A DNA stretch of 5,332 nucleotides from DATNNN01 sp035601815 (GTDB lineage: Bacteria; Pseudomonadota; Alphaproteobacteria; Rhizobiales; Xanthobacteraceae), in contig DATNNN010000184.1 in assembly GCA_035601815.1 (NCBI GenBank), forward strand, positions 1-5,332, in the 5' to 3' direction. Within the stretch, counting starts at the first letter, position 1, and each line of letters begins with the position of its first letter. The position numbers and the translations under genes were made by a program. Positions 1 through 4,179 of this stretch are shown here, one piece after another. A model generated the notes under the pieces. The model did no database searches and had not been told where the DNA came from. It saw only the letters and a program-made list of their open reading frames with translations.

Positions 1-1115
1 TGCGCCGCTCCGGCCTGTTCGCGCCGATCGACCCCACGGCGTTCATCGAGAAGATTCAGAACATCGACGCCGTGCCGCGCTTCCAGGACTGGCGCGTGAT
101 CAACGCGCAGGGGCTCGTCACCGGCCGCCTCACGCGCCAGCCGGATGGACGGCTGCGCACCGAGTTCCGTCTGTGGGACGTGTTCGCGGGCAACCAGATC
201 GCCGGCCAGCAGTTCGTGACGCAGGCGGAGAACTGGCGGCGCATCGCCCATATCATCTCCGACCTGATCTATGAGCGGCTTACCGGCGAGAAGGGCTATT
301 TCGATTCCCGCATCGTGTTCATCGACGAGTCTGGTCCCAAGGAGCGACGCATCAAGCGGCTCACGCTAATGGACCAGGACGGCGCCAACGTGCGCTACCT
401 CACCCGCGGCGACGACTTGGTGCTGACGCCGCGCTTCAGCCCGACCAGCCAGGAAGTCACCTACATGTCCTATGGCCGCGGCGATCCGCGCGTGGTGCTC
501 CTCAACATCGAGACCATGCAGCGCGAGGTCGTGGGCGACTTCCCGGGCATGACGTTCAGCCCGCGCTTCTCGCCCGACGGCCAGCGCGTGGTGATGAGCT
601 TGCAGCAGGCGGGCAACTCGAACATCTTCGCCATGGACCTGCGCTCCAAGCGTACGACCCGCCTCACCGACGCGGCCGCCATCGACACCGCGCCTTCGTT
701 CTCGCCGGACGGCCGCTTCGTCGCCTTCGAATCCGATCGCGGCGGCAGCCAGCAGATCTACGTCATGGCGGCGGACGGTGGCGGCGCGCGGCGCCTCTCC
801 TTCGGCCAAGGCAGCTACTCGACCCCGGTGTGGTCGCCGCGCGGCGACGTCATCGCCTTCACCAAACGCGGTGCCGGCTCCTTCGCGATCGGGGTCATGC
901 GCACCGACGGCTCGGGCGAGCGCATCCTCACCGAGGGCTATCACAACGAAGGCCCGACCTGGTCGCCGAACGGCCGGGTGCTGATGTTCTTCCGCGATCC
1001 GGGCGGCAACGCCGGACCGCAGCTCTTCACCGTGGACCTCACCGGCTACAACGAGCAGCGCGTGCCGACCCCGAGCTATGCCTCCGATCCGGCCTGGTCG
1101 CCGCTGCTCACGTGA
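1..1115 (+). CDS. tolB: TolB, periplasmic Tol-Pal beta-propeller protein (5' end missing)
   Basis: Only the 3' part is present. The reading frame is open from base 3 (RRSGLFAPIDPTAFIEKIQN...) to the TGA at 1113-1115, giving 370 residues. Full TolB is usually about 430-450, so roughly 60-80 N-terminal residues, including the signal peptide, lie outside the window. The GTG at 72 is internal, because homology continues upstream of it. Residues 1 to about 110 form the N-terminal TolB domain (DWRVINAQGLVTG, then WDVFAGNQIAGQQF). The rest is a six-bladed beta-propeller, shown by six evenly spaced PD40-type motifs (FSPTS, FSPDG, FSPDG, WSPRG, WSPNG, WSPLL) starting at bases 435, 567, 699, 831, 960 and 1095, every 43-45 residues. 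In the family, TolB is periplasmic and passes between TolA and Pal during outer-membrane constriction; the propeller binds Pal. pal follows 183 bp downstream, as expected. The identification is very secure. Confidence 0.97.
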   Translation, partial: RRSGLFAPIDPTAFIEKIQNIDAVPRFQDWRVINAQGLVTGRLTRQPDGRLRTEFRLWDVFAGNQIAGQQFVTQAENWRRIAHIISDLIYERLTGEKGYFDSRIVFIDESGPKERRIKRLTLMDQDGANVRYLTRGDDLVLTPRFSPTSQEVTYMSYGRGDPRVVLLNIETMQREVVGDFPGMTFSPRFSPDGQRVVMSLQQAGNSNIFAMDLRSKRTTRLTDAAAIDTAPSFSPDGRFVAFESDRGGSQQIYVMAADGGGARRLSFGQGSYSTPVWSPRGDVIAFTKRGAGSFAIGVMRTDGSGERILTEGYHNEGPTWSPNGRVLMFFRDPGGNAGPQLFTVDLTGYNEQRVPTPSYASDPAWSPLLT

Positions 1116-1132
1116 CGGGAAATCGTTGACGT

Positions 1133-1148
1133 TTAACGGTTTGCTAAC
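1133..1148 (+). promoter_or_regulatory. Candidate CtrA-like binding site upstream of pal
   Basis: TTAA at 1133-1136, a 7-base spacer, then CTAAC at 1144-1148. This matches the CtrA consensus TTAA-N7-TTAAC at every defined base but one. CtrA is a cell-cycle response regulator found across most alphaproteobacteria. A second isolated TTAACC half-site lies at 1240-1245, and a GACTC (GANTC, the CcrM methylation target) at 1195-1199. The site is about 150 bp upstream of the pal ATG. One mismatched short motif can occur by chance, and I found no convincing -35/-10 pair to go with it. Confidence 0.3.
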
Positions 1149-1154
1149 CACGGC

Positions 1155-1176
1155 GCCCGCACCAGGCCCTGCGGGC
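1155..1176 (+). other. G+C stem-loop in the tolB-pal gap
   Basis: A perfect 7-bp stem, GCCCGCA (1155-1161) with TGCGGGC (1170-1176), closes an 8-base loop, CCAGGCCC. It begins 40 bases after the tolB stop. No T-run follows (TTGGCGG comes next), so it is not a classical intrinsic terminator. It could be a weak terminator, an attenuator or a 3'-end stabiliser for the tolB message. Confidence 0.4.
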
Positions 1177-1215
1177 TTGGCGGAACTTTCAATTGACTCG
1201 GTTTTGCCAAGACTT

Positions 1216-1229
1216 CGTCAAGGTTGACG
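1216..1229. promoter_or_regulatory. 14-bp dyad CGTCAA-GG-TTGACG upstream of pal
   Basis: Perfect 6-bp inverted repeats separated by two bases, located 69 bp before the pal ATG. The right arm TTGACG also looks like a -35 hexamer, but no good -10 lies 16-18 bp downstream. TTGAC also occurs at 1126-1130 and 1193-1197 in the same gap. With only a 2-base centre the dyad cannot form an RNA hairpin without losing inner pairs, so a DNA operator is the likelier reading if it has a function. No regulator can be named from the sequence. Confidence 0.3.
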
Positions 1230-1284
1230 GAATATTCGCTTAACCAGGGCCTGCTAAGCCGAGGCGAGCAGGATCCTGACTTTT

Positions 1285-1290
1285 GAGGAG
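1285..1290 (+). promoter_or_regulatory. Ribosome binding site of pal
   Basis: GAGGAG lies 8 bases before the ATG at 1299. It decides the start: the in-frame GTG at 1290 overlaps this purine run and would lose its own ribosome binding site, so ATG 1299 is preferred. Confidence 0.8.
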
Positions 1291-1298
1291 TGAGGGGC

Positions 1299-1793
1299 AT
1301 GACCGGATTGATCCAATTTTCGCGCGGCTTCCGCTTCACCGCGGTCATCGGCGCGGCGATCGCGCTCGCTGCGTGCGCCAACAACCCCGCCGATCAGGCC
1401 GGCGCCGGCCCCGGCGCCATGGCGACGCCCGGCAGCGCCCAGGACTTCGTTGTCAACGTCGGTGACCGGGTGTTCTTCGAGACGGATTCCACCGAGCTCA
1501 CACCGCAGGCGCGCGAGACGCTGGAGAAGCAGGCGCAGTGGCTCACGCGCTACAATCGCTACGCCTTCACCGTCGAAGGTCACGCCGACGAGCGCGGCAC
1601 CCGCGAGTACAACATCGCGCTCGGCGCCCGTCGCGCCCAGACGGTGCGCGACTATCTCGCGTCCCGCAGCATCGAGCCGTCGCGCATGCGTACCATCTCG
1701 TACGGCAAGGAGCGGCCGGTGGCGGTGTGTAACGATATCTCGTGCTGGTCACAGAACCGTCGCGCGGTCACGGTATTGAACGCCGGCGCCTGA
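1299..1793 (+). CDS. pal: Pal, peptidoglycan-associated outer-membrane lipoprotein
   Basis: A 164-residue protein, normal for Pal. Residues 1-25 are a lipoprotein signal peptide with lipobox LAAC (23-26), so Cys26 would be lipidated; the next residues, Ala-Asn-Asn, are not an inner-membrane retention signal. Residues 27-49 are a flexible Gly/Ala-rich tether. From about residue 50 to 160 is an OmpA-C peptidoglycan-binding domain: FFETDSTELT (59-68), then GHADERGTREYN (94-105) and ALGARRA (107-113). Asp97 and the Arg111/112 pair sit where the family binds meso-diaminopimelate. The tail SQNRRAVTVL is standard. Cys144 and Cys149 lie close together just before it and could form a disulfide; I recall this pair as usual in alphaproteobacterial Pal and absent from E. 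coli Pal. Pal anchors the outer membrane to peptidoglycan and is bound by TolB, encoded just upstream. The start is set by GAGGAG at 1285. Confidence 0.97.
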   Translation: MTGLIQFSRGFRFTAVIGAAIALAACANNPADQAGAGPGAMATPGSAQDFVVNVGDRVFFETDSTELTPQARETLEKQAQWLTRYNRYAFTVEGHADERGTREYNIALGARRAQTVRDYLASRSIEPSRMRTISYGKERPVAVCNDISCWSQNRRAVTVLNAGA

Positions 1794-1798
1794 ATAAA

Positions 1799-1831
1799 TT
1801 GGCGGCGCGGCTCGCTGCCGCGCCGGCCCAA
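1799..1831 (+). terminator. Strong stem-loop just after pal (terminator-like, no U-tract)
   Basis: CGGCGCGGC (1803-1811) pairs perfectly with GCCGCGCCG (1817-1825) around the loop TCGCT. After a 2-base bulge on the 3' side, TTGG (1799-1802) pairs with CCAA (1828-1831), giving 13 bp in all. It starts 5 bases after the pal stop. Only CTTTGG follows, so the U-run of an intrinsic terminator is missing. It may terminate partly or protect the 3' end of the pal message. Because cpoB and tilS lie downstream with no obvious promoter, read-through is likely. Confidence 0.45.
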
Positions 1832-1914
1832 CTTTGGACGTACTCGGGCCGCTTAAGTCGATCGCAGCGGCGGTTCACGGCAGACCCGATCCGCTTGGGC
1901 GACGGTCGCGTGTC

Positions 1915-3006
1915 ATGAAACTGGTTTTGCTTCGTACTTCGGCATTGCTAGCGGCGCTCGGCGCCGCCGGTGTCGCCGTCGCGCAATCGGCGGCGGTTCC
2001 GCCGTCCGACGTCGAGGAGCGCGTCGAGCAGGTGGAGACACGCTCGAACAATCTGTTCGCGCAGTTGTTTGGCCGCAGCGACGAGGAGCCGCGTCCGCGC
2101 GGCGATGTCGGGCAGGGCGCCTCCGACCTCACCGTTCGCCTCGACCGCATCGAGAACCAGATGCGCCAGCTCACCGGCGCCGTCGAGCAGATGCAGTACC
2201 GTAACCAGCAGCTCGAGCAGCAGCTCAAGCGCCTCCAGTCGGACGTGGATTACCGCTTCCAGGAGATGGGGCCCCAGGGCCGCGGCACGCCGCCGCGCGC
2301 GCAACAGCCCGGCCCCGCCGTGATCCAGGCGCCGCCCCCCGCCCAGCAGCAGCCAACGCCCCCGGGCCGGCGCGGTGACGTATTCGATCCGGAGCAGAAT
2401 CCCAATGCGCCGGGGGTGCCGCGCCAACTCGGCGGCGGCGCGCCGGTGCGCGGAGGTGGGCCCAATCCGGTGGTCGCCTCGACACCCAACAACATTCCGC
2501 CGCGCCAGCCCGGCACGCCGATCGAAATCGGCTCGCCGGCGCAGATCGGCGAGCAGCAGGATATTCCGCCCGCCGGCCGCGCCGTGGCGCCCGGCCAGCA
2601 ACAGGCGGTGTTGGCGCCCTCGGGCAATGCCAAGGACGAATACGACCTTGCCTACGGCTATCTGCTCCGCCGCGACTACCAGCTCGCCGACGAGGCGTTC
2701 CGCAATTATCTGCGCAACCATCCGCGCGACCGCATGGTGCCGGAGGCGAACTTCTGGCTGGGCGAGAGCCTCTACCAGCGCCAGCAATACAACGATGCCG
2801 GCGAAGTGTTCCTCGACCTCTACAACAAGTATCCGAACAGCCTGAAGGCGCCGGACGCGCTGTTGCGTCTCGGCCAGTCGCTGGCCGTGCTCGGCAAGCA
2901 GGAGGCGGCGTGCGCCGCGTTCGGCGCCATCGCCACCAAGTATCCGCGCGCGTCGGCCAACGTGAAGCAGTCGGTGGAACGGGAACAGAAGCGTGCGCGC
3001 TGCTGA
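1915..3006 (+). CDS. cpoB: CpoB (YbgF), periplasmic coiled-coil/TPR partner of Tol-Pal
   Basis: From ATG 1915 the protein has 363 residues. This start is chosen because MKLVLLRTSALLAALGAAGV begins a clean Sec signal peptide, with likely cleavage at AVA-QS (residues 23/24). The frame is open back to a TTG at 1834, but that would put 27 charged residues ahead of the signal. No strong ribosome binding site is visible. Residues 70-118 (LTVRLDRIENQMRQL... to RFQEM) are the YbgF trimerising coiled coil. Residues about 119-238 are a Pro/Gln/Gly-rich linker. Residues 241-363 hold three TPR-like repeats (YDLAYGYLLRRDYQLADEAF; ANFWLGESLYQRQQYNDAGE; DALLRLGQSLAVLGKQEAAC). In E. coli, CpoB binds TolA and adjusts PBP1B activity so that wall synthesis and outer-membrane constriction stay coordinated. 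Here the linker is long, and a Cys pair (333 and the last residue, 363) could be disulfide-bonded. The end overlaps tilS by 14 bp. Confidence 0.93.
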   Translation: MKLVLLRTSALLAALGAAGVAVAQSAAVPPSDVEERVEQVETRSNNLFAQLFGRSDEEPRPRGDVGQGASDLTVRLDRIENQMRQLTGAVEQMQYRNQQLEQQLKRLQSDVDYRFQEMGPQGRGTPPRAQQPGPAVIQAPPPAQQQPTPPGRRGDVFDPEQNPNAPGVPRQLGGGAPVRGGGPNPVVASTPNNIPPRQPGTPIEIGSPAQIGEQQDIPPAGRAVAPGQQQAVLAPSGNAKDEYDLAYGYLLRRDYQLADEAFRNYLRNHPRDRMVPEANFWLGESLYQRQQYNDAGEVFLDLYNKYPNSLKAPDALLRLGQSLAVLGKQEAACAAFGAIATKYPRASANVKQSVEREQKRARC

Positions 3007-4039
3007 GCGCGACGGCGCTCCAGTCACCGACGCAGAGCTTCCGGCGCTATTCGCCGATTTTTCCGAGAGGAAGCGCGTGCTGCTCGCCGTCTCCGGCGGG
3101 CCGGACTCCACAGCACTTCTCCTGCTTGCGGCGCGCTGGCGCGGCAAGCGTGCCGCTCCCGACCTCGTCGCCGCCACCGTCGATCATGGCTTGCGCCGGG
3201 AAGCGAAGAAGGAGGCGGCGGCGGTCGCCAAGCTCGCGAAAAAACTCGGGGTCGCCCACCGCACGCTGAAATGGTCCGGCCGGAAGCCCGCGACCGCCGT
3301 GCAGGAAGCGGCGCGTACGGCGCGCTATGGCCTGCTCGTCGGGCTCGCGCGCAAGATCCGCGCCGACGCCATCGTCACCGCCCACACCCGCGACGACCAG
3401 GCGGAGACCGTGCTGCACCGGCTCGCGCGCGGCTCAGGCCTCGCTGGCCTCGCCGGCATTCGCCGCAAAAGCGAGCGCGAGGGCGTGGCACTCCTGCGTC
3501 CGCTCCTCGACCTGCCCAAGACGCGTCTCCTCGCCACGCTCAGCGCCGCGAAGACCCCCTTCGCCGACGATCCGACCAACCGGGATCCGCGCTACCTGCG
3601 CACCCGCATGCGCGCGCTGGCGCCGCAGCTCGCGGCCGAAGGGCTCGACGCCGGTCGGCTCGCCGGTGTCGCGCGCCGCCTCGGCCGCGCCGACGCCGCG
3701 ATCGAAGCGGCGGTCTGCGAGGCGAAGAGCCGCGTGTCGCGCGGCGCCTGGCCGAAAGCGGGGCCGATCGAGTTGGACGCCGCCGGCCTGTTCGCGCTGC
3801 CGGCGGAAGTCGGCATCCGCCTCCTCGGCGGCGCCGTTCGGGCGGCGGGAGATACCGGAAGGGTCGAGCTCGCCAAGCTCGAGGCGCTCTACGACGAGCT
3901 CGCGGCGGCGGCGGCGGCGAATCAGCGCATCAAGCGCTCCCTCGGCGGGGCGGTGGCGGCGCTGGAGGGAACGCGGGTCGCTGTGCTGCGGGCGCCCCCA
4001 CGCCGCGGCGCGCCCGGCAGCGCTAAAGGCCGCTGGTGA
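2993..4039 (+). CDS. tilS: TilS, tRNA(Ile2) lysidine synthetase
   Basis: A 348-residue cytoplasmic enzyme. In the family it uses ATP and lysine to turn C34 of the CAU anticodon of tRNA-Ile2 into lysidine, so that the tRNA reads AUA instead of AUG. Visible motifs are the N-type PP-loop SGGPDS (34-39), VDHGLR (63-68), HTRDDQAET (131-139), RGSGLAGLAGI (146-156), LLRPLLDLPK (167-176) and DPTNRDPRYLRTRMR (193-207). After about residue 220 the sequence is Ala/Arg-rich and poorly conserved. I do not see the usual C-terminal TilS domain, and the protein is shorter than E. coli TilS (432). The start is GTG 2993, 14 bp inside cpoB, with a weak GGGAA at 2981-2985. The next in-frame start (GTG 3077) falls only five residues before the PP-loop and would cut the first strand. 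The overlap suggests translational coupling to cpoB. Confidence 0.95.
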   Translation: MRAAERDGAPVTDAELPALFADFSERKRVLLAVSGGPDSTALLLLAARWRGKRAAPDLVAATVDHGLRREAKKEAAAVAKLAKKLGVAHRTLKWSGRKPATAVQEAARTARYGLLVGLARKIRADAIVTAHTRDDQAETVLHRLARGSGLAGLAGIRRKSEREGVALLRPLLDLPKTRLLATLSAAKTPFADDPTNRDPRYLRTRMRALAPQLAAEGLDAGRLAGVARRLGRADAAIEAAVCEAKSRVSRGAWPKAGPIELDAAGLFALPAEVGIRLLGGAVRAAGDTGRVELAKLEALYDELAAAAAANQRIKRSLGGAVAALEGTRVAVLRAPPRRGAPGSAKGRW

Positions 4040-4062
4040 TGCCTGAAAATGCAAGCTTTCGC

Positions 4063-4130
4063 GGCTTCCTTGCCTTGTTTCGGGCGGGCGCCACCCCTAT
4101 TTTACCAACGTTGAGGGCTTCTTTGCCTTG
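4063..4130 (+). repeat. 15-bp direct repeat pair in the ftsH leader
   Basis: GGCTTCCTTGCCTTG (4063-4077) recurs as GGCTTCTTTGCCTTG (4116-4130), with 14 of 15 bases identical and starts 53 bp apart, about five helical turns. The first copy covers the -35 element of the candidate ftsH promoter. The second lies just downstream of the expected transcription start. No -10 follows the second copy at a suitable distance, so it is not simply a duplicated promoter. It may be a paired operator or a chance or duplication relic. Confidence 0.6.
4074..4102 (+). promoter_or_regulatory. Candidate RpoH (heat-shock) promoter of ftsH
   Basis: CTTG (4074-4077), 18 bases, then CCTATTT (4096-4102). This fits the alphaproteobacterial heat-shock consensus as I recall it (CTTG-N17/18-CYTATNT) at every defined base, and resembles the E. 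coli sigma-32 -10 (CCCCATNT) when read as CCCTATTT. The same bases can be read as a weaker sigma-70 promoter: TTGTTT (4075-4080), a 17-bp spacer, TATTTT (4098-4103). Transcription would start near 4108-4110, giving a leader of about 70 bases. ftsH is a known heat-shock gene in several bacteria, which supports the call. Confidence 0.6.
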
Positions 4131-4168
4131 CCGCAGTACGCTCCGGCGAGCCAGGCTCCTCGGGAGAT

Positions 4169-4173
4169 AAAGG
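4169..4173 (+). promoter_or_regulatory. Ribosome binding site of ftsH
   Basis: AAAGG lies 6 bases before the ATG at 4180. A second purine block, GGGAGA (4162-4167), is just upstream. This supports the 4180 start, which gives the expected short cytoplasmic N-terminus before the first membrane helix. Confidence 0.7.
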
Positions 4174-4179
4174 CCTGCG

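Noticed and set aside
72..74. GTG at 72 as the tolB start
   Set aside because: The frame continues upstream to the window edge with clear TolB homology (RRSGLFAPID...), so this GTG is an internal Val codon.
366..1151. Long minus-strand open frame (261 codons) opposite tolB
   Set aside because: It mirrors tolB, has a His/Arg/Ala-rich composition typical of antisense frames in G+C-rich DNA, and shows no family motif.
1193..1238. sigma-70 promoter for pal using TTGACT at 1193 or TTGACG at 1224
   Set aside because: No acceptable -10 hexamer at 16-18 bp from either; AATATT at 1231-1236 has no matching -35.
1948..3177. 409-codon minus-strand open frame opposite cpoB and the tilS start
   Set aside because: Its length comes from G+C-rich codon usage of cpoB. 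The translation is low-complexity Arg/Ala/Leu with no domain, and cpoB on the other strand is clearly real.
3271..4026. 251-codon plus-strand frame within tilS
   Set aside because: Arg/Ala-rich out-of-frame translation of tilS, which has all its catalytic motifs in the other frame.
4027..4067. Terminator after tilS
   Set aside because: Only 4-bp stems (AGGC/GCCT and AAGC/GCTT) with no U-run; too weak to call.
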